From Halorubrum californiense DSM 19288 (lineage in GTDB: Archaea; Halobacteriota; Halobacteria; Halobacteriales; Haloferacaceae), in assembly GCF_000336875.1 (NCBI RefSeq), contig NZ_AOJK01000064.1, positions 149,080 to 195,499 on the forward strand: DNA of 46,420 nt, read 5' to 3'. Position 1 is the first letter of the stretch, and each line of letters begins with the position of its first letter. Shown here piece by piece: positions 9,570 through 18,289 of this stretch. The position numbers and the translations under genes are program-made. Under the pieces are notes generated by a model, which saw only the letters and a program-made list of their open reading frames with translations, had not been told where the DNA came from and did no database searches.

Positions 9570-11456
9570 TCAGTCGTCGCTCGGTTCCGCGGCCGCTCCG
9601 CTACTGCTCCGCACGGTCGTGATGTTGTCGTAGCCGATCCGCACCAGCGATAGCGCCAGGTAGATGAGGACGAACGCGAGCCCCATCTGGACCACCGCCG
9701 ATATCTGCCCGCTGAGTCCGGACACGTTCCCGAGGATGAGCTTCTGGTAGAAGTTATCCCACAGCGCCACCCACGACAGCCCGAGGACGGTGATCGTCAC
9801 CATGACCGTCATCGGGACGCCCGTGGAGGCGAGCTGCTTGGACTCGTCCCAGTTCGCGAGCCAGACGGTGCCGGCGAGCAGCGCCAGCGCCGCGAGCAAC
9901 TGGTTCGCGCCGCCGAACAGCGCCCACAGCGTCACCCACTCGCCGGAGATGACGAGCAGGTACGCGATGGATATTTGAATGACCGGGTTCGTGTACCGCC
10001 CCTTGGCGATGCTGCCGAGGTCGGCGGAGAAGCCGGTCGTCGTCCCGCTCCCGCGGGTGCCGACGATCTCCTCCATCATGTACCGACCGAGCCGCGCCGC
10101 GGTGTCGGTCGAGGTGAGCAGGAAGCTCACCAGCACGAGCGCCATGAACGGCGCGCCGAAGCTCTGCGGAATCCCGAGGCTGGTGAGGATGATCCCGCCG
10201 CCGGTCGCGAAGTTCGGCAGCGCGCCGCCGATGCCGCCGCCCGCGGCCGCCGTGGTCGCCCCGGCCACCGCGAGCGTGGAGATGGCGACGGACGCGAGCA
10301 GCCCCTCGCCGAGCATCCCGCCGTAGCCGATGAGGCGGGCGTCGCTCTCCTTGTTCAGCTGTTTGGCGGTCGTCCCCGACGACACGAGCGAGTGGAACCC
10401 GCTGATCGTCCCGCAGGCGATCGTCACGAAGAGCAGCGGGAACAGCGGGGTGATCCCGCGTTCCCCGATCGCCAGGTCGCTGCCGAAGAAGCCCATGTAC
10501 GCGCCGATCGACGAGTCGATCGTCAGCGGCTGGGCCGAGGTACCGAGCAGCGTCCCGACGATGATCGCGAGCAGCGCGCCGCCGACGCCCGAGTACAGCA
10601 GGAACGACGACAGGTAGTCGCGCGGCTGGAGCAGTACCCACACCGGGAGCGCGCTCGCGAGCGTCGCGTACACGAGGATGACGGGCACCCACGCGGCGAC
10701 GTTCGGCTGGAGGATGGCGTCAGCGCTCACCACCGCCCCGGGCAGCCACGCGCCGTTACCGAGGAACTCCAAGAGGACGATGGTCCCCTCGGGGAACGCC
10801 CCGGACTCCACCGCCGGGAACAGCGCGATCGGGTACTGGATCCCGAGCCAGACGCCCGCGAACACGCCGGCGACGAACACGACCGTCCCCGGCAGGAACG
10901 GGCCGTCGAGCTGGTAGAGGTAGACTCCGAACCCGAACGCCAGCGCGATGTACACGAGGCTCGCGGTCGCGGCCGACGGGAACGCGTTCAACACGATCCC
11001 GACGACCAGGGCGAACACCGCCACCACGAGGATGATGGTGAGGAACGCGAACCACAGCAGCATGTTCTTGCCGCGCTCGCCGACGTACTCGCCGATCATG
11101 AAGCCGATCGACTTCCCCTCGTGTCGCATCGAGCCCGACAGCGAGATGAAGTCGTGGACCGCGCCCATCAGCGGATTGCCGATGGCGACCCACAGCAGCG
11201 CCGGGACCCATCCCCAGATGGCCCCCGCGGTGATCGGACCGACGATCGGCGCGCCGCCCGCGATACTCGAGAAGTGATGCCCCAGTAGCACCGGCTTCTT
11301 CGCCGGTACGTACTCCTGTCCGTCCTCGTACTTGTGTGCCGGCGTCTCCCGGTCGTCGTCGAGGTCGACGAACCGAGAGAGGTACCGCGAGTACCCCATG
11401 TATCCCACGGTGAACGTACTGAGCACGGCGACGACGATCCAAATTACACTTGTCAT
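9570..11456 (-). CDS. cstA: CstA-family carbon starvation/peptide transporter
   Basis: A 628-residue integral membrane protein of the CstA family, whose characterised bacterial members import pyruvate or peptides on nutrient limitation. The family signature HHFSSIAGGAPIVGP lies at about residues 60-75. Many hydrophobic spans follow, and a FHSLVSSGTTAKQLNKESDA segment sits near residue 353. Length is close to the shorter bacterial homologues. The 240-nt upstream region holds a TATA-like box (11496-11501, minus), a direct repeat and a palindrome. This suggests regulated expression. The transported substrate in haloarchaea is not established. Confidence 0.92.
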   Translation of the reverse strand: MTSVIWIVVAVLSTFTVGYMGYSRYLSRFVDLDDDRETPAHKYEDGQEYVPAKKPVLLGHHFSSIAGGAPIVGPITAGAIWGWVPALLWVAIGNPLMGAVHDFISLSGSMRHEGKSIGFMIGEYVGERGKNMLLWFAFLTIILVVAVFALVVGIVLNAFPSAATASLVYIALAFGFGVYLYQLDGPFLPGTVVFVAGVFAGVWLGIQYPIALFPAVESGAFPEGTIVLLEFLGNGAWLPGAVVSADAILQPNVAAWVPVILVYATLASALPVWVLLQPRDYLSSFLLYSGVGGALLAIIVGTLLGTSAQPLTIDSSIGAYMGFFGSDLAIGERGITPLFPLLFVTIACGTISGFHSLVSSGTTAKQLNKESDARLIGYGGMLGEGLLASVAISTLAVAGATTAAAGGGIGGALPNFATGGGIILTSLGIPQSFGAPFMALVLVSFLLTSTDTAARLGRYMMEEIVGTRGSGTTTGFSADLGSIAKGRYTNPVIQISIAYLLVISGEWVTLWALFGGANQLLAALALLAGTVWLANWDESKQLASTGVPMTVMVTITVLGLSWVALWDNFYQKLILGNVSGLSGQISAVVQMGLAFVLIYLALSLVRIGYDNITTVRSSSGAAAEPSDD

Positions 11457-11495
11457 AAGTTCCCTGCCTCGTGATACTGGTTCACTATGTCAAAC

Positions 11496-11501
11496 TTAAA
11501 C
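11496..11501 (-). promoter_or_regulatory. TATA box of cstA
   Basis: TTTAAG on the minus strand lies about 40 nt before the cstA ATG. This predicts a short leader of about 15 nt, unlike the leaderless pattern of most genes here. Confidence 0.45.
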
Positions 11502-11508
11502 GTTACCT

Positions 11509-11534
11509 TCGTTCATGACGATGTTCGTTAATGT
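11509..11534 (-). promoter_or_regulatory. Direct repeat upstream of the cstA promoter
   Basis: TTCGTTCATG (11509-11518) and TTCGTTAATG (11525-11534) are direct repeats with a 16-nt period and one mismatch. They lie just upstream of the cstA TATA box, where archaeal activators commonly bind. Confidence 0.4.
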
Positions 11535-11589
11535 AGAAAATCCCCACCGAGCAGGCCGTCGAAACGAAGTTTATTACTCCTGTTGATAG

Positions 11590-11600
11590 GTGAAATTCAC
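11590..11600. promoter_or_regulatory. Palindrome in the cstA upstream region
   Basis: GTGAAATTCAC is an 11-nt palindrome with a single central base. It lies in the A/T-rich spacer between the ArsA-like gene and cstA. A regulator site is possible; no partner is known. Confidence 0.3.
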
Positions 11601-11696
11601 TACAAACCTCCTCCGACTCCTCTCGCCCGCGCTCGGCCTTCGGCGACGCCGCCGGGGTCGTCTCCCCGTTCCGGCCGGGGTTCTCGGTTCGCCGAG

Positions 11697-12650
11697 TCAG
11701 GGCTCGACGTCGAGGGAGGCGGCGACGTCGGCGAGCACGTCTCCGCGGACCTCCGTCGTGCGCGACTCGATCTCCGCGACGAGCGGCGGTTCGAACCCCT
11801 CGCGGACCTGCGCGAGTCGGTCGCGCTCGGTCTCGACCTTCTCCCGGAGGTAGCGCGCGCCGCGCCCCGTTTCGTCGTCGTCGGGCGTCGGCGTGAGCTT
11901 GTTCGCCACGAGCCCCCGCACTTGGAGGTCGCGCTCGGTGAACGCCTCGATGGCGCGGGCCGTCTCGTTGACGGATAGCTGGTCGGGGTTGAACACCAGG
12001 AAGAAGGCGGCGTCGGACCGCATCGTCTCCCCGGCGTACTCGAAGAACTCCTTGCGCTCCTGAAGGCGCTCGATCACGGGGTCGCCCTCCAGCAGGCGCC
12101 GCGGCTCCATGTCCCCGATCGCGGCCTTCTCGAACAGGTCGATCGACTGCTCGCGCTTGTACAGCAGCCGGTCGATCCAGTCGCCGAGGAACTCCGGGAG
12201 CCCGAGCAGCCGCAGCGTCGAACCCGTCGGCGCGGTGTCGAAGACGACGCGGTCGTACGGCTCGCTCTCGGTGCGCATCACCTCGACGAACGCGTCGAAC
12301 AGCGCCGCTTCGTACGCGCCGGGCGTCCCGTGGGACATCTCCAGTTGGCGGTTGACCTCCGACACCATCGCCGCCGACACCTGCTCGGAGAGCGACTGGC
12401 GGATCTCGTCGAGGTGCCGCTGCATCTCGTCTTCGGGGTCGATCTCCAGCGCGTCCAACCCGTCGACGCCCTCGACCGGCTCCGGCTCGTCGCCGAACTG
12501 CTGGTCGAACACGTCCGACACGGAGTGGGCCGGGTCGGTGGAGACGACGAGCGTCTCGACCCCGTCTCGCGCGCAGCGGTGGGCGTACGCGCACGAGACG
12601 GTTGTCTTCCCGACCCCGCCCTTGCCGCCGAAGAAGACGAACGGCTCCAT
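11697..12650 (-). CDS. ArsA/Get3-type ATPase
   Basis: A 317-residue P-loop ATPase of the ArsA/TRC40(Get3) group. The deviant Walker A, GGKGGVGKTT (about residues 8-17), is clear. STDPAHS (about 41-47) and FDTAPTGSTLRLL (about 145-157) are the switch motifs of the family. It is half the size of bacterial ArsA, so it would work as a homodimer. Family members either insert tail-anchored membrane proteins or extrude metalloids. No arsenical genes are adjacent, which favours a Get3-like role. The small gene at 12679 ends 28 nt upstream on the same strand and probably shares the transcript. Confidence 0.9.
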   Translation of the reverse strand: MEPFVFFGGKGGVGKTTVSCAYAHRCARDGVETLVVSTDPAHSVSDVFDQQFGDEPEPVEGVDGLDALEIDPEDEMQRHLDEIRQSLSEQVSAAMVSEVNRQLEMSHGTPGAYEAALFDAFVEVMRTESEPYDRVVFDTAPTGSTLRLLGLPEFLGDWIDRLLYKREQSIDLFEKAAIGDMEPRRLLEGDPVIERLQERKEFFEYAGETMRSDAAFFLVFNPDQLSVNETARAIEAFTERDLQVRGLVANKLTPTPDDDETGRGARYLREKVETERDRLAQVREGFEPPLVAEIESRTTEVRGDVLADVAASLDVEP

Positions 12651-12678
12651 CAGTCGGCGGAGAGTCGACGTTCGGTCA

Positions 12679-12975
12679 TCAGAAGTGGTACTGCTGGCCC
12701 TTCCGCTCGATGAGGCTCTCGCGGTCCCACAGCCGGCGCTCCCACGCCTCGAACTCGTCTTCGAGGTACGGAAGCAGCTCGGCGGTGTAGTACGACACGG
12801 GCGACGGGATCCCGAAGGCGTCCGGGAAACACGCCAGCATGAACTCGTCTTCGGTGTCCTCGGCCTCTTTCTCGATCTTCTCGTAGGCCGGGTGGGTTAT
12901 CATCCCGTGGTACAGGCCTCGGGCCCACTCCTCGAACACCGCCCGGAACCGTTCGATCCGATCGGCTACTGTCAT
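12679..12975 (-). CDS. Small conserved protein upstream of the ArsA/Get3-like ATPase
   Basis: A 98-residue protein rich in aromatic and acidic residues (YHGMITHPAYEKIEKEAED, SYYTAELLPYLEDEFEAWERR), predicted all-helical. I recognise no domain. A TATA-like TTTTAAC at about 13002-13008 on the minus strand supports a leaderless start. Its position 28 nt ahead of the ATPase gene suggests a shared job, perhaps as a partner or regulator; this is inference. Confidence 0.7.
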   Translation of the reverse strand: MTVADRIERFRAVFEEWARGLYHGMITHPAYEKIEKEAEDTEDEFMLACFPDAFGIPSPVSYYTAELLPYLEDEFEAWERRLWDRESLIERKGQQYHF

Positions 12976-13124
12976 CGTCCTTCATGACAACCCTTCCGGG
13001 TTAAAAGCTGTCGCGGTCGAGCCGTCGCAGCGCAGATCCGCGCCGAACCGTCGAGGCCCCGAACCGCAGTCGAGCCGCCGAGGCGTCGACTCGCGGTCGG
13101 ATCGTCGGACCCGAGCCCGAAACC

Positions 13125-13334
13125 TCAGGCGGAGCTTCCTTCCGGGAGTTCGCTCGACGCGTCGTCGGTCTCGGCGTCGTCGGCGTCGTCCAGTTCCGGT
13201 CGGTCTTCGTTGCCGGGACTCGGACCGTGGATGTCGCTGCCGATCGTTCCCCAGACCAGGTACAGCATCGCGGCGACCATCAGCACCGTCACCGTGATGC
13301 TGACGAGCGACACGGCAGAGGCGGACAGAACCAT
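13125..13334 (-). CDS. Small single-span membrane protein, 69 aa
   Basis: A 69-residue protein with one N-terminal transmembrane helix (about residues 5-31: VSLVSITVTVLMVAAMLYLV) and an acidic Asp/Glu/Ser-rich tail. The hydrophobic head and acidic tail fit haloarchaeal small membrane proteins. It diverges from the CobW-type gene. No function can be assigned. Confidence 0.6.
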   Translation of the reverse strand: MVLSASAVSLVSITVTVLMVAAMLYLVWGTIGSDIHGPSPGNEDRPELDDADDAETDDASSELPEGSSA

Positions 13335-13451
13335 GTCGAGGGTTCGACGACCACAGCCTATCAACGTATCGGCTCGGTCCGAGCCGCCTCCCGGCGCCCG
13401 CCGCCTCCCGCGTGCCGGGGGTTGAATAGCGTCGTGTCCGATCCGAACCGT

Positions 13452-14762
13452 ATGGACGACCGCATCCCGGTGACCGTGCTCTCGGGCGGGCTCGGTGCGG
13501 GCAAGACGACTCTCCTGAACCACCTGCTCCGGAACGCCGGCGACCGCGACCTCGCGGTCCTCGTCAACGACATGGGCGACGTCAACGTCGACGCGGAGCT
13601 GATCGCCGAGGAGTCCGAGGTCGGCGTCGACGGCGTCACGGAGCTGTCGAACGGCTGTATCTGCTGTGAGCTCCAGGACGACCTGGAGTCGGCGGTCGTT
13701 CGGCTCGCCGAGAACCGCTCGTTCGACGCCTTGGTCGTCGAGTCGTCGGGCATCTCCGAGCCGGCGCCGGTCGCCCGGCTGTTCACGACCGAGTCGCGAG
13801 CGGCGGCCCGCTACCGCGTCGACGCGCTGGTGACCGTGATCGACACGCGGCAGTTCCTCGACGCGTTCGCGGGCGACGAGACGCCGGAGCGGCGCGTCGA
13901 CCCGGACGCGGGCGCCGCAGGCGAGGACGCCGACCGCCCGCTTTCGGACCTCCTCGTCGAGCAGGTCGAAGTCTCGAACCTCGTGGTGTGTAACAAGGCG
14001 GACCTCTGTACCGATGCGGAGATCGACGAGGCGGTCGACCTCGTCGGCGCGCTCCAGCCCGACGCGGAAACGGTCGTCACGGAGTTCTCCGCGGTCGACC
14101 CCGACCGCCTCCTCGATGTCGGGCTGTTCGACGAGCGCGAACTCGGCGACCTCCCCGGTTGGAAGCGCGCGCTCGCCGAGGCCGACCGCGGCGACGGCGA
14201 GGCCCACGAACGCGACGATGACGCCGGAACCGGCGAACACGGGGGAGGTCACGGTGACCACGACGGAGACCACGACCATCGCCACCCGGACGAGGTGTAC
14301 GGCGTCACCTCCTTCACCTACCGCCGCCGCCGGCCGTTCCACCCCGAACGGATCGCCGCCGTCCTCCGCGACCTCCCGCCGGGCGTGGTCCGCTCGAAGG
14401 GGACGCTGTGGGTCGCTGGCACGGACCAGCGCCAGCAGGTCGGGCAGGCGGGCCGCTCGGTCCGCGTCACCGCGCTCGGCCCGTGGATCGCGAGCGTCCC
14501 GGCGGTCGAGCGGGACATGCTCCGGTCGAACCGCCCCGACCTCGACTGGGACGACGAGCGGGGCGACCGCCGAACGGAGTACGTCGTCATCGGTACCGAC
14601 TTCGACGAGGAATCACTCGTCTCACGGCTCGACGACGCCCTGCTGACCGACGCCGAACTCGACGCGTTCGGCGACCCGGGCCTCGGCGACGACCCGGCCG
14701 ACGTCGACCCCGCCCCGTTCCCGACCGAGCAGGGGAGCGAGGTCGCGCTGCGGGAGCCCTGA
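13452..14762 (+). CDS. CobW/COG0523-family metallochaperone GTPase
   Basis: A 436-residue G3E GTPase. Walker A is GGLGAGKTT (residues 12-20), the metal-binding CxCC motif is CICC (69-72), ESSGISEP follows, and the NKxD guanine motif is NKAD (about 180-183). A His/Asp-rich loop (about 252-282, GEHGGGHGDHDGDHDHRHPD) precedes the CobW C-terminal domain (from about residue 285), a feature of zinc-handling members. The start at 13452 follows MDDRIPVTVLSGG; upstream in-frame sequence is not protein-like. The gene lies alone without a cobalamin cluster, so zinc transfer is more likely than cobalt. The metal is inferred. Confidence 0.9.
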   Translation: MDDRIPVTVLSGGLGAGKTTLLNHLLRNAGDRDLAVLVNDMGDVNVDAELIAEESEVGVDGVTELSNGCICCELQDDLESAVVRLAENRSFDALVVESSGISEPAPVARLFTTESRAAARYRVDALVTVIDTRQFLDAFAGDETPERRVDPDAGAAGEDADRPLSDLLVEQVEVSNLVVCNKADLCTDAEIDEAVDLVGALQPDAETVVTEFSAVDPDRLLDVGLFDERELGDLPGWKRALAEADRGDGEAHERDDDAGTGEHGGGHGDHDGDHDHRHPDEVYGVTSFTYRRRRPFHPERIAAVLRDLPPGVVRSKGTLWVAGTDQRQQVGQAGRSVRVTALGPWIASVPAVERDMLRSNRPDLDWDDERGDRRTEYVVIGTDFDEESLVSRLDDALLTDAELDAFGDPGLGDDPADVDPAPFPTEQGSEVALREP

Positions 14763-14813
14763 CCCGAGGCGCGGCGAGGACGTCGGCCGCGGGCGGCCCG
14801 GGCGCCAGACGCC

Positions 14814-15053
14814 TCAACAGGCGCAGCCGCCCCCGGTCGCCCGCTCGAAGCGCATCGCGTCGCCGCAGTCGGGACACGTCGGCGTCCCGTCGGCGTCGCG
14901 GTCGAGCCCCTCGTCGTCGACGTCGACATCGCGGACGCGGACGGCGCAGTCGTCGCACCAGTACGCCCCCTCGGAGCCGTCCTCCCCGGCGGTGCTCGGC
15001 GCCGTCCCCGTCGAGCCCGCCAGCGCGTCGGTCACCGTGTCGAAGATGCCCAT
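14814..15053 (-). CDS. Small zinc-ribbon protein
   Basis: A 79-residue protein with two CxxC knuckles (WCDDCAVRV, about residues 33-36, and TCPDCGDAM) and a C-terminal GGGCAC tail. These could bind one zinc, with extra Cys residues. A second in-frame ATG at 15077 exists, but the TATA-like CTAAGA at 15079-15084 (minus) favours the start at 15053. Function unknown. Confidence 0.7.
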   Translation of the reverse strand: MGIFDTVTDALAGSTGTAPSTAGEDGSEGAYWCDDCAVRVRDVDVDDEGLDRDADGTPTCPDCGDAMRFERATGGGCAC

Positions 15054-15126
15054 ACCGTAACGATCCCCATCGATCATCTTAGTCTCTCGGTGTCGTGCGA
15101 ACAGTTCGCACAGCCGCGGCGGCGGC

Positions 15127-15453
15127 TCACAGCAGCGGCAGCGTGAGCGCGAGGAACGCGGCCCCCAGCGCGATTCCGGCGTACAACAGCCGCTCGAACC
15201 GGACGTCAGCCGGAAGCGGGCCGGCGTCGGCCGGGGGCGCGGACCGGACGAGCTGCCGGTGCGCGACCAGGGCCACCCCGCCGAACCCGAGCGCCGACGC
15301 GCCCAGCGCGGCCGGCAGCGACAGCCCGTACGCGAGCCCGTATATCGGTCCGAACGAGAAGATCAGCGCGAACCCCACCCCCGCGGTCACGATGAACGGG
15401 ACCGGGTCGATCGGCTCGCCGCGGCGGTTGCGGAGGCGGGGCGGGTCGAGCAT
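15127..15453 (-). CDS. Small membrane protein with three predicted spans
   Basis: A 108-residue hydrophobic protein with about three transmembrane segments: FIVTAGVGFALIFSFGPIYG, LPAALGASALGFGGVALVAH and LLYAGIALGAAFLALTLPLL. The N-terminal extension in the same frame (to 15594) is not protein-like, and the ATG at 15453 starts MLDPPRLRNRRG. It is divergent from the gene at 15512, with about 58 nt between the starts. Function unknown. Confidence 0.7.
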   Translation of the reverse strand: MLDPPRLRNRRGEPIDPVPFIVTAGVGFALIFSFGPIYGLAYGLSLPAALGASALGFGGVALVAHRQLVRSAPPADAGPLPADVRFERLLYAGIALGAAFLALTLPLL

Positions 15454-15511
15454 GCCCGCCGTACGTGTGCGACGGACAAGAGCTAAGTGGCGCACACCCG
15501 CCAGTCGGCGT

Positions 15512-15751
15512 ATGAGCGCCGAGGAGAGCGCCGACGGCGGGGGCGACGAGGGCGGGATCCGCGAGGGCGTCGAGCGCTCCTCGGGCGACCCCAAGGTGCT
15601 GCTCGCGATGAACGCCGTGCTCTCGGCGTGGTTCGCCTGGATGGTCGTCTGGGGGCTCGACTACGTCGGCACGGCGACGCTGTCGCTCCGAAACGTCGCG
15701 ACGCTCGCCGTGATCCTCTTCGCCGTGACGTACGTCGTCGCGCTCCGGTAG
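15512..15751 (+). CDS. Small membrane protein with two predicted spans
   Basis: A 79-residue protein with an acidic Gly-rich N-terminus and two hydrophobic helices (about residues 30-50 and 60-78). Haloarchaea carry many such conserved small membrane proteins; I recognise no function. It is divergent from the membrane protein at 15127 and lies upstream of upp, which has its own promoter. Confidence 0.65.
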   Translation: MSAEESADGGGDEGGIREGVERSSGDPKVLLAMNAVLSAWFAWMVVWGLDYVGTATLSLRNVATLAVILFAVTYVVALR

Positions 15752-15812
15752 GAGTCGGCCCGCGACGACCCGGGCGATCGATCGCCGCTCGCCGAGTCAC
15801 GGATACGCCACG

Positions 15813-15820
15813 TTTTAATA
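15813..15820 (+). promoter_or_regulatory. TATA box of upp
   Basis: TTTTAATA lies 25-32 nt before the upp ATG at 15845, consistent with a leaderless transcript. Confidence 0.6.
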
Positions 15821-15844
15821 CCGTTCCGGGCGCGATTCCGACCA

Positions 15845-16522
15845 ATGACGATCGAAGACCGCGACGACGCGTACCTCATCACGCACGCGCTGGCGACGGA
15901 CACCCTCTCGCGGCTGCGCGACGTCGAGACGGAGCAGGTGGCGTTCCGGAAGGGGTTGGTGAAGCTCGGCCGCATCTGCGGCTACGAGATCATCGACGGC
16001 GCGATGGAGGCGGAGTACGTGCCGGTCGAGACTCCCCTCGCGGAGACGACCGGCGAGCGCGTGAAGGGGCTCGACGACGTGGTGATCATCAACGTCCTCC
16101 GCGCCGCGACCCCGTTCGTCGAGGGCCTCCTGAAGGCGTTCCCCCGCGCGAAGCAGGGCGTCATCTCCGCCGGCCGCGACGAGGCGGCCGGGATGACCGA
16201 GGACGGCGAGTTCCCCATCACCATCGACTACGTGAAGCTCCCCGAGATACGGCCCGAAGACACGGTCATCGTCGCCGACCCGATGCTCGCCACCGGGTCG
16301 ACGATGGCCGCCGTCCTCGACCACGTCCTCGCCGAGGCCGACGACTTCGAGGACCTGTTCGTCCTCTCCGCCGTCTCCGCGCCCGCCGGCCTCGTCCGCG
16401 TGAGCGAGGCCGTCCCCGAGGCGGACCTCCTGACGGTCGCCATCGACGACCACCTCGACGACGACGGGTTCATCGTCCCCGGCCTCGGCGACGCCGGCGA
16501 CCGGGCGTTCCGGACGGTCTGA
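15845..16522 (+). CDS. upp: Uracil phosphoribosyltransferase
   Basis: A 225-residue UPRT that salvages uracil to UMP using PRPP. The PRPP-binding loop [11 protein letters not shown] is at about residues 142-152. The uracil-binding [12 protein letters not shown] segment forms the C-terminus, as in the family. The central [19 protein letters not shown] segment is typical. Length is normal. Confidence 0.95.
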   Translation: MTIEDRDDAYLITHALATDTLSRLRDVETEQVAFRKGLVKLGRICGYEIIDGAMEAEYVPVETPLAETTGERVKGLDDVVIINVLRAATPFVEGLLKAFPRAKQGVISAGRDEAAGMTEDGEFPITIDYVKLPEIRPEDTVIVADPMLATGSTMAAVLDHVLAEADDFEDLFVLSAVSAPAGLVRVSEAVPEADLLTVAIDDHLDDDGFIVPGLGDAGDRAFRTV

Positions 16523-16598
16523 GGCCCCTCGTCGCCCGCGCCGCCGCTCCCCGGTCCGCCGACGTACTTTTAAGAGCCGGCGACGCGACCGGTACGAC

Positions 16599-16814
16599 AT
16601 GAGCGACGCGCCGACGACCGAGCCCTGCGACGCCTGCGGCGACCCCACGACGGACGCGCTCGCGCGCACCGTCCGACTGAGCGTCGATCGGGCGAACATC
16701 GACACGCAGCGGCTCTGCCCCGACTGCTTCGCCGACTGGATCCAGCGCTATCAGGACCGCCTCGGCTCCGGCGGAGACGAGGGCGACACGGACTCCGAGA
16801 TCATCGTCGACTGA
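16599..16814 (+). CDS. Small zinc-finger protein, 71 aa
   Basis: A 71-residue protein with CDACGDP (about residues 10-13) and CPDC (about 40-43), a four-Cys zinc-ribbon arrangement, followed by an acidic tail. A TATA-like TTTTAAG at 16568-16574 supports the start. Conserved type in haloarchaea, function unknown. Confidence 0.72.
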   Translation: MSDAPTTEPCDACGDPTTDALARTVRLSVDRANIDTQRLCPDCFADWIQRYQDRLGSGGDEGDTDSEIIVD

Positions 16815-16893
16815 GGCCGAACACCTTCGCTCTGGCCGGCAACGTCCGTTCCGACCGGCCGTCTTAAGCCGCGCCGGCACCGACGCCGACGTA

Positions 16894-18177
16894 ATGGACT
16901 TCGCCATCGACGCCCCGGCCCCGGCGGCGCCCGACTGCGCCGACGACGGGACGTGGCTCGCGTGCATCGCGTGCGACGAGACGTTCGCCCCGTTCGAGGA
17001 CGTCCGGTACACCTGCGACGAGTGCGACGGCCTACTCGAAGTCCGGTACGCCGACCCGCCGACGTTCGACGAGTTCGGCGCGGGCGCGCCCTCGGAGGGG
17101 CCGGACCGCGGCGTCTGGCGCTACCGCGAGGCGCTCCCCTTCGACATCGGCGTCACGCTCCCAGAGGGCGACACGCCGCTCCACCGCGTCCCGCGCATCG
17201 AGGAGTCGGTGGGCGTCGACGCGCTCCGGATCAAACACGAGGGAATGAACCCCACCGGCTCGTTCAAGGACCGCGGGATGACCGTCGGCGTCCGGGTCGC
17301 GGAGGAGTTGGGCGTCGGTGCGCTCGCGTGCGCCTCGACGGGCAACACCTCGGCCGCGCTCGCCGCGTACGGCGGCCGCGGCGGGATGGAGACGCTCGTC
17401 CTCCTCCCCGCCGGGAAGGTCGCGGCCGGCAAGGTCGCGCAGGCGAGCCTCCACGGCGCGCGCATCTTGGAAGTCGACGGCAACTTCGACGCCTGCCTCG
17501 ACATCGTTCAGGAGCTGGCCGCCCGCGGCGAGGCGTACCTCCTCAACTCGCTGAACCCCTTCCGCCTCGAGGGACAGAAGACGATCGGCTTCGAGATCCT
17601 CGAGGAGTTCCGCGCCGACCACGGGACGTTCCCGGACCGGATCGTCCTCCCGGTCGGCAACGCGGGCAACACCTCGGCGCTGTACAAGGGGTTCCGCGAA
17701 CTCGTCCAGTCGGGCGCGCTCGACGTCGACGATGTCCCCAAGCTCACCGGCGTTCAGGCCGAGGGCGCCGCGCCGATGGTCGAAGCGGTCGAGGAAGGGA
17801 ACGACGAGATCCGGCGCTGGGAGCAGGTCGAGACGCGCGCGACCGCAATCCGCATCGGGAACCCGGTCAACGCGCCGAAGGCCATCCCCGGGATCCGCAA
17901 CACCGGCGGCACCGCCGTCGCCGTGAGCGACCCGGAGATCACCGCCGCGCAGCGCCACCTCGCCAGCGAGGGGGTCGGCGTCGAGCCCGCCTCCGCCGCG
18001 AGCCTCGCGGGACTCAAGAAGCTCCGCCGCGAGGGCGTCGTCGACGACGACGAGCGCGTGGTCTGCCTGACGACCGGGCACCTCCTCAAGGACCCCGACG
18101 CCGCCTACGAGGCCGGCGGCGACCCCGAGCCGGTCCCGAACGACGCCGACGCGGTCCTCGACCACATCAGGGGCTGA
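16894..18177 (+). CDS. thrC: Threonine synthase
   Basis: A 427-residue PLP enzyme converting O-phosphohomoserine to threonine. An N-terminal zinc-ribbon-like region (CIACDETF and CDEC, about residues 25-45) precedes the fold-type II core. The PLP lysine is K125 in NPTGSFKDRG. A Gly-rich phosphate loop (LPVGNAGNTSALYKG) and ACASTGNTSAAL are present. The promoter CTTAAG at 16863-16868 lies 26-31 nt before the ATG. The gene ends in a spacer with a long pyrimidine-rich tract (about 18195-18245) that may serve as terminator. Confidence 0.95.
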   Translation: MDFAIDAPAPAAPDCADDGTWLACIACDETFAPFEDVRYTCDECDGLLEVRYADPPTFDEFGAGAPSEGPDRGVWRYREALPFDIGVTLPEGDTPLHRVPRIEESVGVDALRIKHEGMNPTGSFKDRGMTVGVRVAEELGVGALACASTGNTSAALAAYGGRGGMETLVLLPAGKVAAGKVAQASLHGARILEVDGNFDACLDIVQELAARGEAYLLNSLNPFRLEGQKTIGFEILEEFRADHGTFPDRIVLPVGNAGNTSALYKGFRELVQSGALDVDDVPKLTGVQAEGAAPMVEAVEEGNDEIRRWEQVETRATAIRIGNPVNAPKAIPGIRNTGGTAVAVSDPEITAAQRHLASEGVGVEPASAASLAGLKKLRREGVVDDDERVVCLTTGHLLKDPDAAYEAGGDPEPVPNDADAVLDHIRG

Positions 18178-18261
18178 GCCGGTCGTCCCACGCACTCGAT
18201 TCTCTTCTCCTCTCGCTCTACCCTCTCCCTTCGCTCTGCGCCCCAACGCCGCCATCTTTTA

Positions 18262-18270
18262 CATACACAA
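18262..18270 (+). promoter_or_regulatory. CATACACAA element in the vapB promoter
   Basis: CATACACAA lies next to the TATA-like CTTTTACATA, 28 nt before the antitoxin start. The same nine bases occur in the promoter of the second toxin-antitoxin pair at 33935-33943. Confidence 0.35.
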
Positions 18271-18289
18271 ACACGTACACACAAGCGAG

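Noticed and set aside
12989-13002. Small AACCC/GGGTT hairpin near the promoter of the 98-aa gene
   Set aside because: Only 5-bp arms; such pairs are common by chance in this GC-rich DNA.
18195-18245. Small gene in the pyrimidine-rich spacer after thrC
   Set aside because: The tract gives low-complexity Ser/Leu/Pro translation only; it is more likely a terminator region.
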